A stretch of 64,000 nt of DNA from Parasulfitobacter algicola (GCF_013315265.1 NZ_JABUFE010000002.1:62001-126000); one strand, 5' to 3'. Shown: positions 18,414 to 26,388, counted from the first letter of the stretch. The notes: generated by a model from the letters alone, not told the origin. Program-made: numbers and translations.

Positions 18414-18448
18414 TTTGCTCTCCTCGGTTTCGGTTCCATTGTCTGAAT

Positions 18449-18473
18449 AACGCACCTGATTGCGCGTTGTTCC
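18449..18473 (-). promoter_or_regulatory. EcfG-type promoter for the small membrane protein
   Basis: Minus strand: GGAAC at 18473-18469, 16-base spacer, CGTT at 18452-18449. The implied leader is about 30 bases and includes the ribosome site. Confidence 0.75.
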
Positions 18474-18527
18474 GTAGGGTATCTGTGACAATGTGTCAGA
18501 GGCGAAGCCAGGAAAGCATTTTCTGTT

Positions 18528-19247
18528 TTATGCAGACGATATCGCGTCTTCTTTGACCGCTTTGATCTGATTTTCATTTTCCATCAACGCGGTTGCAGCC
18601 GCAACCAATGCTTTGAATATGCGTCGCTGACGGCGGGCGTAAAAGATATGTTCCGGGTGCCATTGCACACCAAGCGCGAAGGGATCTGTAATACGTTCAA
18701 TTGCTTGTATCATGCCACCTTCATCACGTGCTGCCACGCGCAGACCATCACCCAAGGTATCAACTGCCTGCGAATGCAAAGCGTTGACCTTCATGGGGTC
18801 GTTTCCTGCGATTTGGGACAACCGTGTTTCATCGGAAACTGTCACAGTCTTGCGGGGCAAAATGGTTTTATAGCGTCTGGATGAAAACACACCATACGCA
18901 TCTTGATGCAGTGTTCCGCCAAGGGCGATATTCAACATTTGCGACCCGCGGCAGACCCCAAGAATGGGAATATTGCAATCAAACGCTTGCTTGATCACAT
19001 CAAGTTCAAGCGCGTCGCGTGTATCGTCGAAAAATGCCTCGGCCACGATTTCACCGCCATAAAGAGATGGTGAAATATCATCGCCACCACCAATTATAAC
19101 GCCTTTGACGCTTTCGATATCGACCTTATTCGGGTTTTGCCAGCGGACCGCCCTGCCCCCGGCAAGCCAGATGTTCAGCGCAAACAGCGGGAATACACGC
19201 CACCCACTGCGGCGCGATACGGTGACACCAATTCTGGGACGAGTCAT
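18528..19247 (-). CDS. Class I glutamine amidotransferase-like / gamma-glutamyl hydrolase (PuuD-type)
   Basis: 239 residues of the peptidase C26 branch of class I amidotransferases. The nucleophile is C99 in GVCRGSQ (97-103), the His/Glu of the triad H197 and E199 in VQWHPEH, and the GGGDDISPSLYGG oxyanion block lies at 53-65. Relatives such as PuuD cleave gamma-glutamyl amide bonds. Its start overlaps the amidoligase stop as ATGA, so the two are translationally coupled. An enzyme that forms an amide bond paired with one that probably breaks or processes it suggests a dedicated gamma-glutamyl-type metabolite or peptide modification. The substrate is unknown. Confidence 0.88.
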   Translation of the reverse strand: MTRPRIGVTVSRRSGWRVFPLFALNIWLAGGRAVRWQNPNKVDIESVKGVIIGGGDDISPSLYGGEIVAEAFFDDTRDALELDVIKQAFDCNIPILGVCRGSQMLNIALGGTLHQDAYGVFSSRRYKTILPRKTVTVSDETRLSQIAGNDPMKVNALHSQAVDTLGDGLRVAARDEGGMIQAIERITDPFALGVQWHPEHIFYARRQRRIFKALVAAATALMENENQIKAVKEDAISSA

Positions 19248-20218
19248 GCGGTCACCTTTTGCTCTGAATCGTCCAGGATTGATTTGGCCGTTTTAGCCCA
19301 ATCCCAACGCACAGTGGTCCATGATGCGCGCTGGTCGCGCCATGCGCGTTCCAAAGCCGCCATAACGTCAGGGGAATTTGCAATTTGTTCGACGGCCACC
19401 CACCTGTTCCATTCATAGGCAATGGACCAATCTTTTTCATCAATCCGACAATCAGGCATGCGATAATGAAATGCTGGCCGTGCCGAAATTGACGGGCTAT
19501 CGGCATCTTTCGCGACACGGTCCGGGGCGATGTGGGCGAAAATCGGTAGCATATCCAGTGCGCGATTACGCGTTGGTGTTTCTTCCAGATAAAGATCAAT
19601 CAAATCATCGACATCTTCAAATTCTTCGGCAACCAGACAGTCTATAAAGCGTCGCGGATAAGGGTCACTGAATGGCAGCGCGCGCCGAGAGATATCCATC
19701 TGATCCTGATCACGCAAGACATCTTCCAGCAATGCAAATGCCTTAAGTGTCGGCAAAATATCCTTTAATTTCGGGCTGACAATTTCGATATTCAAATGAA
19801 CGCCGTAGCCCAATAAAATACCACTACGACTGCCCATGGCGCCCTTTTCACGCAAGGCATTCCGCGCAATATCAATCACAGAAATCTGAGATGGTTCAAC
19901 GGGTTGCGTTACAATTTCAATTGGAACGACACTACGTGACAGGTCAATTCCCAGATCCATCAACTTGCTATTGTCATCTTTACGATAACGGATATCCAAA
20001 TAGATTTCGACATCGCCTATTTCACTATCTTTCAACAGATGATCGTTGTTTTCATCTACAGAGATACTTCCGCCTAAATTATCTTTTAATACGGATGTGG
20101 CCTGTGCTTCGTCCAAACCGCCCAACTCAATTTCAATACCGACTTTTCTGATATCGCCGTCAGCATTATTCTGAATAGGAAGCGTGTGAACGTCTGTTTT
20201 GCTTATTTGATCAAACAT
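19244..20218 (-). CDS. Putative amidoligase (glutamine-synthetase-like COOH-NH2 ligase)
   Basis: 324 residues resembling the Amidoligase_2 family, ATP-dependent carboxylate-amine ligases related to glutamine synthetase and GCS. Visible motifs are the metal-site strand GIEIE at 27-31, PIEIVTQP at 99-106, YGVHLNIE at 138-145 and a late basic block RPAFHYRM at 247-254. It is coupled by ATGA to a PuuD-like hydrolase. Start choice: an exact EcfG promoter has its -10 at 20230-20227, so the transcript would begin almost at the ATG at 20218, making the mRNA nearly leaderless; no Shine-Dalgarno is visible. An ATG at 20224 is also in frame. Substrates cannot be inferred. Confidence 0.75.
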   Translation of the reverse strand: MFDQISKTDVHTLPIQNNADGDIRKVGIEIELGGLDEAQATSVLKDNLGGSISVDENNDHLLKDSEIGDVEIYLDIRYRKDDNSKLMDLGIDLSRSVVPIEIVTQPVEPSQISVIDIARNALREKGAMGSRSGILLGYGVHLNIEIVSPKLKDILPTLKAFALLEDVLRDQDQMDISRRALPFSDPYPRRFIDCLVAEEFEDVDDLIDLYLEETPTRNRALDMLPIFAHIAPDRVAKDADSPSISARPAFHYRMPDCRIDEKDWSIAYEWNRWVAVEQIANSPDVMAALERAWRDQRASWTTVRWDWAKTAKSILDDSEQKVTA

Positions 20219-20226
20219 GACCATAA

Positions 20227-20251
20227 AACGCACTGCGCCGTGTTTGGTTCC
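20227..20251 (-). promoter_or_regulatory. EcfG-type promoter for the amidoligase operon
   Basis: Minus strand: GGAAC at 20251-20247, 16-base spacer, CGTT at 20230-20227. The -10 ends only 9 bases before the ATG at 20218, so a leaderless or near-leaderless transcript is predicted. Confidence 0.75.
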
Positions 20252-20285
20252 ACAGTCCAGTGCGTTTAAATTTTTGAATGATCGG

Positions 20286-20798
20286 CTACATCGCTTTTCG
20301 AAAATCAACGATCTTATGTGTCCCGACGTCCGGCGTATGTTCCGGGTTCAGATGCGCTTTGATCAATTGATAGCCAAGCTTCGCGATATTATCGGTCGAA
20401 GACCAGATCGCCGCTTCGCCCAGTGTCATTTTCAGCAAAATGACATCAGGGTCGGTTTCATCGCCCTCAAACCAGGCGCTGACCATAACACCCCATAGCT
20501 CTTCCAGTTTTTTCTGGTCCATAGTCTGTATAATCGGCCCCTGAAGCGAGATATGGAAATCCTGATCAGGCGAAACCGCAGTATATTGTGCTGTGGCGCC
20601 CTGGCCGATTGCAGCAACCAAATCTGTCTGACGCGATGTGATAAACCACACAACGCCTGTTTCGCGATCCAGAAAATGGGTCATCGGCTGCGGGTGCTGA
20701 TCAGACCCCTTGATGCTAAGCATGCCGTTTCGGATATCATCCAATTGATCAAATAAGGCATCCATTGGTTTTTCTTCTGCGTACTGTACATCAGCCAT
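20286..20798 (-). CDS. Pyridoxamine 5'-phosphate oxidase-fold general stress protein
   Basis: 170 residues with the split-barrel flavin-binding fold of the general stress protein 26-like PNPOx family. The N-terminal helix LFDQLDDIRNGMLS is followed by PMTHFLDRETGVVWFITS, a cofactor-contacting strand pair, and GVMVSAWFEGDETDPDVILLKM near the C-terminus, a block characteristic of this subgroup. Such proteins may bind FMN/FAD or heme; the reaction is unknown. An exact EcfG-type promoter lies 60-84 bases upstream, in agreement with a stress role. It lies between the phospholipase D gene and the amidoligase on the same strand. Confidence 0.88.
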   Translation of the reverse strand: MADVQYAEEKPMDALFDQLDDIRNGMLSIKGSDQHPQPMTHFLDRETGVVWFITSRQTDLVAAIGQGATAQYTAVSPDQDFHISLQGPIIQTMDQKKLEELWGVMVSAWFEGDETDPDVILLKMTLGEAAIWSSTDNIAKLGYQLIKAHLNPEHTPDVGTHKIVDFRKAM

Positions 20799-20857
20799 TT
20801 TGGCCCCCTAAACTGTTTTCGTGAAAAAACCGCATCACGCGATTGTCTTGGAAAAGA

Positions 20858-20882
20858 AACGCAAGGGATGCCAACATGTTCC
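20858..20882 (-). promoter_or_regulatory. EcfG-type promoter for the PNPOx-like stress protein
   Basis: Minus strand: GGAAC at 20882-20878, 16-base spacer, CGTT at 20861-20858. Implied leader about 50 bases. Confidence 0.75.
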
Positions 20883-20904
20883 AGGCCAAGGCCAGAAAAT
20901 CAGT

Positions 20905-22440
20905 TCAGACAATCGCTTCTGGTACGCCGGGCAGATTTTTCCCAAATCTGCGGGCAACTGTCAGTGGATAGGGAAGCAAAAAGCCCTTGCGACTTTGCGG
21001 GCTTTGCTTTTTGTTTTGATCCGCCAAAGCACGCCAGGCGGCCACAGCAGTTTCGGGATTGAACAAGTTGTCCGCAGCGTCATCAGGCAACCAATGTTCA
21101 AAACAGCGCTGACGCAGATTTTGAACATCCTGCGGCTTATCCAGGATCACACCAGCTTCGGTATCCCAATTAAAACTTCGGCCGTTCAGATTGGCCGATG
21201 ACACCATTGCAGTGTCATCAAAAATAGAAACTTTTGCATGAACATAAATGATGGGTGCGGCATGAAGCGTATCACGATCATCGCTGTCAAGCTTGCGCGG
21301 TTGGGCCGGGGCACCGATAAAGGCACGTGATCCAAAAGCCTGACTGACGGTCGAAACACATTTTGCCTGAAGATATTCGCCATATCTGATATCTGACGTT
21401 TTACTTCGCTCGAACGCGGCCTCTTCTGGGGCGGCAGGAAGAATTAAGATCAGCCCAAGTGATGGGTTGTTTTTGGCGGCCTGCGCTAACGTATTGGCAA
21501 GCTGCGTATCCCGAAAGAACTGCGTTTCCAGATAGATCAAATTCTGCGCTTTTTTGACCTGATCATAATGAAAATCGGCAATTTCCGTCAATTCGGTGCG
21601 TGGCGATATGGATAGCGCATTAAACTGTTTTGGTCTTGATAAAGTCCGGCGCAGCTGATGTGTGACCGGCGTGGCATACTTTGGGTTTTCAAAGGCCTTG
21701 AGGTGGCTTTCGGCTTCTTTTGCGACGGGCCCTTTGACCAAAAGCTGCATATCATGCCAGGTTTGCGATGCCTCTTGCGCGTGATCCGGATCATCATATC
21801 GGCGATCATTCAAATCAAGACCGCCAATATACAGACGTTCGCTGTCAAAAACGGCCAACTTCTGATGATGTGACGCAGGTATAAGGCCAGGTAAAACACC
21901 CTGTTTTACGGTCAGTTCATCATCCTTGATATCAATGTATTGCTGCAATCCCGGCATCAGTTCCACAGCATCCATCCGATCATTTTTATCAAGATCGTTC
22001 AGTATGTTGATTGTATTTTTCAGCTCATCCCGCGCTTTTTTCATAAATATAATGCGCGGCAAAACCCCAACCTTGGCGGGATGCATAGCCGCTTTGGCTG
22101 TCAAAAGTGCTTCTTGGCCTGATTGTTTGGCGGCTTTGCGCAAAGCACGCATGGTTTCCCATGTTCCTTTGTGCAGCCAAGGCCGTGCGATTGGATCAAA
22201 ATCTGAGACTATCAGATTGATCTGGACACCGCGTGACAATGTATGGACCACCAAATCGAACCAGGTCTTTCCGATTTTTTGGGCAGCAGGCGAACGTAGC
22301 TTTGTCGACAGATCAAAAACACGAAACCCCGCGCGAATGTCTTTTTCCGCTTCCAAAAAGCATGTTTCAAGAACAGGGAACGCTTCGGCTGCAGTCATGA
22401 GGATCTGCACGGATGCAGGATCGTTTTGGTGTGCTGACAT
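20905..22440 (-). CDS. Phospholipase D family protein (two HKD motifs)
   Basis: 511 residues with both catalytic HxKxxxxD motifs: H192-K194-D199 in HHQKLAVFD and H401-K403-D408 in VHAKVSIFD, each followed by the usual GGLDLN or SANLNGRS block. It should act through a phospho-His intermediate on a phosphodiester, lipid or nucleic acid. There is no signal peptide or membrane helix, so a cytoplasmic or peripheral enzyme is likely. Its ATG overlaps the kinase stop by one base (TGATG), so it is the last gene of the nepR-ecfG-kinase operon, an unusual partner for a sigma-factor regulator set. The C-terminal ~60 residues are basic. Confidence 0.9.
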   Translation of the reverse strand: MSAHQNDPASVQILMTAAEAFPVLETCFLEAEKDIRAGFRVFDLSTKLRSPAAQKIGKTWFDLVVHTLSRGVQINLIVSDFDPIARPWLHKGTWETMRALRKAAKQSGQEALLTAKAAMHPAKVGVLPRIIFMKKARDELKNTINILNDLDKNDRMDAVELMPGLQQYIDIKDDELTVKQGVLPGLIPASHHQKLAVFDSERLYIGGLDLNDRRYDDPDHAQEASQTWHDMQLLVKGPVAKEAESHLKAFENPKYATPVTHQLRRTLSRPKQFNALSISPRTELTEIADFHYDQVKKAQNLIYLETQFFRDTQLANTLAQAAKNNPSLGLILILPAAPEEAAFERSKTSDIRYGEYLQAKCVSTVSQAFGSRAFIGAPAQPRKLDSDDRDTLHAAPIIYVHAKVSIFDDTAMVSSANLNGRSFNWDTEAGVILDKPQDVQNLRQRCFEHWLPDDAADNLFNPETAVAAWRALADQNKKQSPQSRKGFLLPYPLTVARRFGKNLPGVPEAIV

Positions 22441-24194
22441 CAATAATCCAACGGTGCGTCTATGAATTCGGATACAGGGAATTCAACCTTGACCTGATAC
22501 GCTTCGTCTGTTTCCTCAATAGTTATACTGCCCTCAAGTTGGCGTGCAAACGCCTGGATCAACTGCGATCCCAACCCGGTTTTGCCCAATACCGGAGGCT
22601 GCGACCCTTTGGAATTTATGATTACCAGTCGGGCATTTACGGTATCAATCAATTCAAGATGTACTTTAATCCATCGTTCATCGTTCGTTTCTGTACCAAC
22701 ATATTTAATGGCATTCGTTATAGCTTCTGACAACAGCAATGACATCGGGACAGCCTGATCGGGATATAGCACAATCTGATCCAGATCGGTTTGCACATCA
22801 ATCGTCGCACCTGGCTGTTCACCAACGACAAGCAACTGATTTGTAATCTCTTTCACCAATATACTTGCATCAACCTGACTAAGGTTTTCCGTTTGATACA
22901 AATTTCTATGTATTGTCGCCAAGCCTAGCACACGGTCCTGCAACCGCTTGACCACATCGATGGTTTCCTGATTAGAGGTCTTGCGCATCTGCATATTCAT
23001 AATTGAACTGATCAGTTGCAAATTGTTTTTCACACGGTGATGCACTTCTTTAAGCAAAACATTTTTTTCACGAACTGAGTCTTCCAATTGTGCTTCTTCT
23101 TCCATCAGGGAATAGGCCATCAATTGAAAGTTTTTTTGCATATCAAGCAATTCAAGAGGCATCATATTGGCTTCTTGCAGATCAGGAAGGCGCCGGTTTT
23201 GCGCAAAACGACGCATTTGCGTACCAAGTTGATTGATGTGTCGCACGACCAAACGATGAACGGAAAAATAAGCTACAATCAAACTCGCTACCCACATCAC
23301 CACCGCGAACAGCATAGGCGAGACAATTGAATTAAAATTAGTAAGCAGCGGGATATTCGGACTCCAGGTTCCCAATGCAAAGACAACGCCCGGCACAATC
23401 GGCACCACGGCAAATTCCCGTTCTTGTCCATTTCGATTAACTCCGGAAAAGACATTGGGTTTTTGTCCGACCAATTCTGCTAACTCTATACCGTCAGGCA
23501 AATGATCTTCCACATTGTCAAACCCACCCTCTGCGGTCAGGATATCGCCATTGGCATTGAAGGTTATCAATTCCAGCGGTGTGCGATCCATAATGCGATC
23601 GCTTGCCTCTGACACGGTTGAATGTGGCACCGAAACTGAAACATATCCGTTAAATTCATCATCCACAAAAAAAGGCTGCATGATAATCAAAACCGATGTT
23701 TGGCTTATAGGTGCATCAAGGTTCACATCAACGTATGGTCTTGGATTTTCGATAAGATCCTGAAATCCAGCAGAACCGGAAAAGTCAAATTCCTGAGTTA
23801 CCGAAGAACAGCGAATAACGCCATCAGTACGTTGTAAACCGATAAATGAATACATTTCAGTTTCATTCAGATATCGTTCAAGATATTGCTGACATCTTAT
23901 CGGATCTTCGCGGATCAACTGCAACACGACACCTAGGGCTTGCGCTGCACCAAACGCATGTTCGACAACCTGCCTTTCTTCTGTTGCAGCGTGTTCTGTC
24001 ATGGCCAGCAGAGACAACTCAGAGCGCTTGCGAACCTCTTCCACAACTTCGGATGTTTGATAAATTGCGATCAAACCAATGGGTAAAAGTGCCATCGACA
24101 GTAGGAAAATTATCCTGATTGCCAATGATTTATGCCATGATCTCCTGCGAGATTTGGCTGTTAATATTGATTTATCAGAGACTGCCTGGACCAT
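22440..24194 (-). CDS. Membrane sensor histidine kinase, HisKA_2 type (probable PhyR kinase)
   Basis: 584 residues from the ATG at 24194. Membrane helices at ~28-46 and ~291-311 flank a ~240-residue extracytoplasmic sensor with cache-like features (YVDVNLDAPIS, FVDDEFNGYVSVSVP). A linker leads to the HisKA_2 dimerisation box EVHHRVKNNLQL, phospho-His most likely H386, then the ATPase domain with LLLSEAITNAIKY (N box) and GKTGLGSQLIQ (G box). HWE/HisKA_2 kinases are the usual activators of PhyR, and this one lies in the ecfG operon. The 5' end overlaps ecfG by 20 bases. A GTG at 24221 is an alternative start; no strong ribosome site distinguishes them. Confidence 0.9.
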   Translation of the reverse strand: MVQAVSDKSILTAKSRRRSWHKSLAIRIIFLLSMALLPIGLIAIYQTSEVVEEVRKRSELSLLAMTEHAATEERQVVEHAFGAAQALGVVLQLIREDPIRCQQYLERYLNETEMYSFIGLQRTDGVIRCSSVTQEFDFSGSAGFQDLIENPRPYVDVNLDAPISQTSVLIIMQPFFVDDEFNGYVSVSVPHSTVSEASDRIMDRTPLELITFNANGDILTAEGGFDNVEDHLPDGIELAELVGQKPNVFSGVNRNGQEREFAVVPIVPGVVFALGTWSPNIPLLTNFNSIVSPMLFAVVMWVASLIVAYFSVHRLVVRHINQLGTQMRRFAQNRRLPDLQEANMMPLELLDMQKNFQLMAYSLMEEEAQLEDSVREKNVLLKEVHHRVKNNLQLISSIMNMQMRKTSNQETIDVVKRLQDRVLGLATIHRNLYQTENLSQVDASILVKEITNQLLVVGEQPGATIDVQTDLDQIVLYPDQAVPMSLLLSEAITNAIKYVGTETNDERWIKVHLELIDTVNARLVIINSKGSQPPVLGKTGLGSQLIQAFARQLEGSITIEETDEAYQVKVEFPVSEFIDAPLDY

Positions 24195-24732
24195 TATTCG
24201 CGACGACCGCCATTGTTGCACTGTCTGTCAATTCCATTGCACCATCGTCATCGAGTGACAAAATTTCCGTCAGTCTTGCCCGCCCTCTGTTGGCACGACT
24301 TTTCACTGTGCCAACAGCGACACCGCACATTTCCGCCGCTTCTTCATAGGAAAATCCTGACGCACCAACAAGTATAAGAACTTCACGCTGTTCAACTGGC
24401 AATGTGTCAAAAGCTTTGCGAAAATCAGCCATTTGAAGATGCCCATCATGGGCAGGCTTTTCTGCCAGACCGGCTGTAAATACGCCATCAACGTCTGCCA
24501 CTTCCCGCTTTAATTTACGACGGCTAGAATAATATGTGTTGCGCAGGATTGTAAAAAGCCAAGCGCGCATGTTTGTTCCGGGGTCAAATTTATCTATATT
24601 CGTCCATGCTTTAACAATCGTGTCTTGCACCATATCATCAGCAGTCGAATTATTTCGTGTCAAACTCATTGCAAATGCTCTTAGGGCCGGTAAATGCTCT
24701 ACCAGCTCGTCACGCGGATCAGCGTTTTTCAT
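24175..24732 (-). CDS. ecfG: ECF sigma factor EcfG (general stress response)
   Basis: 185 residues. Region 2 spans ~10-75 with the -10 recognition helix in MVQDTIVKAWTNIDKFDPGTNMRAWLFTILRN, which is characteristic of ECF15 (EcfG). Region 4 spans ~100-160 with FSYEEAAEMCGVAVGTVKSRANRGR as the -35 helix-turn-helix. It directs RNA polymerase to GGAAC-N16/17-CGTT promoters. It is held inactive by NepR and released when phosphorylated PhyR binds NepR. Its start overlaps the nepR stop as ATGA, giving balanced synthesis of sigma and anti-sigma. The C-terminal ~25 residues after region 4 are a low-complexity tail. Confidence 0.95.
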   Translation of the reverse strand: MKNADPRDELVEHLPALRAFAMSLTRNNSTADDMVQDTIVKAWTNIDKFDPGTNMRAWLFTILRNTYYSSRRKLKREVADVDGVFTAGLAEKPAHDGHLQMADFRKAFDTLPVEQREVLILVGASGFSYEEAAEMCGVAVGTVKSRANRGRARLTEILSLDDDGAMELTDSATMAVVANNGPGSL

Positions 24733-24890
24733 TCTGCGCCGCCTTCGGTCGTGTTGGAATCTTTTGCTTTCAGTTGATTCAGCAAATCCATAAATCGATC
24801 AGGTAATTCCTCTTGCAGCGCTTCTTGATAGACGCGCTTTAAATTTTCATCGATTTGAACTGCTCTTTTATCTGAGCTTTTATCTGTCAT
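24729..24890 (-). CDS. nepR: Anti-sigma factor NepR
   Basis: 53 residues, typical NepR size. The conserved core QIDENLKRVYQEALQEELP followed by DRFMDLLNQL forms the two helices that bind either EcfG or the sigma-like domain of PhyR. The ATG at 24890 was chosen because everything upstream in the open frame is promoter DNA and lacks NepR similarity. It is the first gene of the nepR-ecfG-kinase-PLD operon and is divergent from phyR. It is transcribed from one half of the palindromic EcfG promoter at 24936-24968, so it is autoregulated by the sigma factor it inhibits. Confidence 0.93.
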   Translation of the reverse strand: MTDKSSDKRAVQIDENLKRVYQEALQEELPDRFMDLLNQLKAKDSNTTEGGAE

Positions 24891-24935
24891 CACTTGCCTA
24901 CTGCCAAAAAATTTATCACATTCCACACATTTACT

Positions 24936-24968
24936 GGAACCAAACGCACACACGAAACGTTTGGTTCC
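24936..24968. promoter_or_regulatory. Symmetric divergent EcfG promoter pair (phyR / nepR-ecfG)
   Basis: A perfect inverted repeat: GGAACCAAACG (24936-24946), 11-base centre, CGTTTGGTTCC (24958-24968). On the plus strand GGAAC (24936-24940) and CGTT (24958-24961) are 17 bases apart and point to phyR. On the minus strand GGAAC (24968-24964) and CGTT (24946-24943) are also 17 bases apart and point to nepR. Each arm therefore carries one promoter's -35 and the other's -10. Only one holoenzyme could occupy the site at a time. Positions are read directly from the sequence; promoter activity is inferred. Confidence 0.85.
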
Positions 24969-24995
24969 CGAATAAAACGAAAAAAGGTTTTCTCG

Positions 24996-25808
24996 ATGCA
25001 AGATAACGCTCAAGCGACGGATCTGACAACACAGATTGGCATACATCTTCCCTTTCTGCGACGGTATGCCCGTGCGCTGACAGGAAGCCAAAACAGTGGT
25101 GACAAATATGCTATTGCCACGTTGGAGGCGATCTTAGAGGACGCATTGGTTCTTGACAGCGAAATGGCAGTGAAAACTGCACTTTTCAAAGCATTTCATG
25201 CAATTTGGCAAACAACGGGCGCACCGGTTTCATCTGAAGAAACGGGTTTGCGCGCCGAAGCACAAAGGCATTTGTCAAAACTGACAACAAACACACGTGA
25301 AGCCCTTTTGTTACACACTGTGGAAGAATTTACTTTTTCCGAAGTAGCAAAAATTATGCAGATCGATACAGTCGAAGCAGAACATCTGATTAAAGTTGCG
25401 CGCCAGGAAATGGAAGATTTTATCGCCGGTTCCGTTTTGATTATCGAAGACGAAGCGATTATCGCCATGGATCTGGAAACATTGGTTGCAGACATGGGCC
25501 ACCGTGTCACCGGCGTGGCACGCACCAGAGCCAGCGCGCATGACCTTGCCAAATCCGATCATCCAGATTTGATTTTGGCAGATATCCAACTTGCAGATAA
25601 TTCGTCTGGTATAGATGCTGTAAACGACATTCTGTCCGAACTGGGTGACCGTCCAGTGATCTTTATAACCGCATTTCCTGAACGTTTGTTGACAGGGGAT
25701 CGACCAGAACCTGCCTTCTTGATCTCTAAACCTTATACAGAGGATCAGGTTCGATCCGCAGTCAGCCAAGCAATGTTCTTTTCTTCAACCGAAACGCTGA
25801 AGGCCTAA
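24996..25808 (+). CDS. phyR: Response regulator PhyR (sigma-like domain plus receiver)
   Basis: 270 residues, the master switch of the alphaproteobacterial general stress response. Residues ~10-140 are an EcfG-like domain (region 2-like then region 4-like, FTFSEVAKIMQI) that sequesters NepR. Residues ~146-262 form a receiver with acidic pocket ED at 151-152, phospho-acceptor D196 in ILADIQLAD, T225 in FITAFPERLLTG and K245 in SKPY; FITAFPERLLTG is the FATGUY-type motif of PhyR receivers. The start at 24996 follows AAAAAGG by 8 bases; the frame upstream is promoter. It is followed by a strong bidirectional terminator shared with dps. Confidence 0.96.
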   Translation: MQDNAQATDLTTQIGIHLPFLRRYARALTGSQNSGDKYAIATLEAILEDALVLDSEMAVKTALFKAFHAIWQTTGAPVSSEETGLRAEAQRHLSKLTTNTREALLLHTVEEFTFSEVAKIMQIDTVEAEHLIKVARQEMEDFIAGSVLIIEDEAIIAMDLETLVADMGHRVTGVARTRASAHDLAKSDHPDLILADIQLADNSSGIDAVNDILSELGDRPVIFITAFPERLLTGDRPEPAFLISKPYTEDQVRSAVSQAMFFSSTETLKA

Positions 25809-25828
25809 ACGAAATGAAAGTCTAAACA

Positions 25829-25858
25829 AAAAGGCCCCGCTATTTGCGGGGCTTTATT
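25829..25858. terminator. Bidirectional terminator between phyR and dps
   Basis: GCCCCGC (25834-25840) and GCGGGGC (25846-25852) form a perfect 7-bp stem on a 5-base loop. A-rich sequence precedes and TTTATT follows, so it works for both convergent genes. Confidence 0.85.
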
Positions 25859-25861
25859 ACT

Positions 25862-26359
25862 TTATTGCTTTGCAATCGCTTTCAGCATCCATGCCGCTTT
25901 TTCATGAAACGCGGACCTTTCTGTCGCCAGATCTTCGGTCACAGGATCATTTCGTTCACCCGCCAATTCAACCAGAGCATGAAGTCTGTGCGCAATTTTT
26001 TCGTGATTTTCAGCAAGATCTTCACACATTTTGCCAGCGGAAGGTAATTCATCCATATCGGTAATGACGGAATTCTCCACAATATCACTAATTTTCATTG
26101 GGGCCATTTTACCCAAGGCACGAATACGCTCGGCAATTTCATCGGCTGCCTTGAACATATTTTCATACTGTTCTTCAGTCAGATTGTGAACCGAATAAAA
26201 CAGCGGGCCTTCGACATTCCAATGATACGCATGTGTCTTGAAAAGAAGACGATATGTATCTGCAAGAATATCTGCCAGCCCTTCTGCAACACCTTCAACA
26301 TTGCGTACGCCGCTTTGAACGCTGTTTTCTTCGGGAATAACTTTCAGTGCATCTGTCAT
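25862..26359 (-). CDS. dps: Dps/ferritin-like DNA-protection protein
   Basis: 165 residues of the Dps family: dodecameric ferritin-like shells that oxidise and store iron and protect DNA. The ferroxidase signature is present: FKTHAYHWNVEGPLFYSVH with His at 43/46 and 58, then ADEIAERI with acidic ligands near 73-77. An AAGGAG ribosome site precedes the ATG. An exact EcfG promoter lies 30-55 bases upstream, just beyond the stop of the acetolactate synthase-like gene. dps is a classic member of this stress regulon. It is convergent with phyR. Confidence 0.93.
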   Translation of the reverse strand: MTDALKVIPEENSVQSGVRNVEGVAEGLADILADTYRLLFKTHAYHWNVEGPLFYSVHNLTEEQYENMFKAADEIAERIRALGKMAPMKISDIVENSVITDMDELPSAGKMCEDLAENHEKIAHRLHALVELAGERNDPVTEDLATERSAFHEKAAWMLKAIAKQ

Positions 26360-26388
26360 GTCAAACTCCTTCTTTAGTTCGAAGTTTT

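Noticed and set aside
18432-18436. A second GGAAC (minus strand) close to the small membrane protein start
   Set aside because: No CGTT-like -10 at 16-17 bases; the upstream copy is the good promoter.
24729-25091. 120-codon version of nepR
   Set aside because: The first 67 codons translate the palindromic promoter and the phyR 5' end; only the last 53 match NepR.
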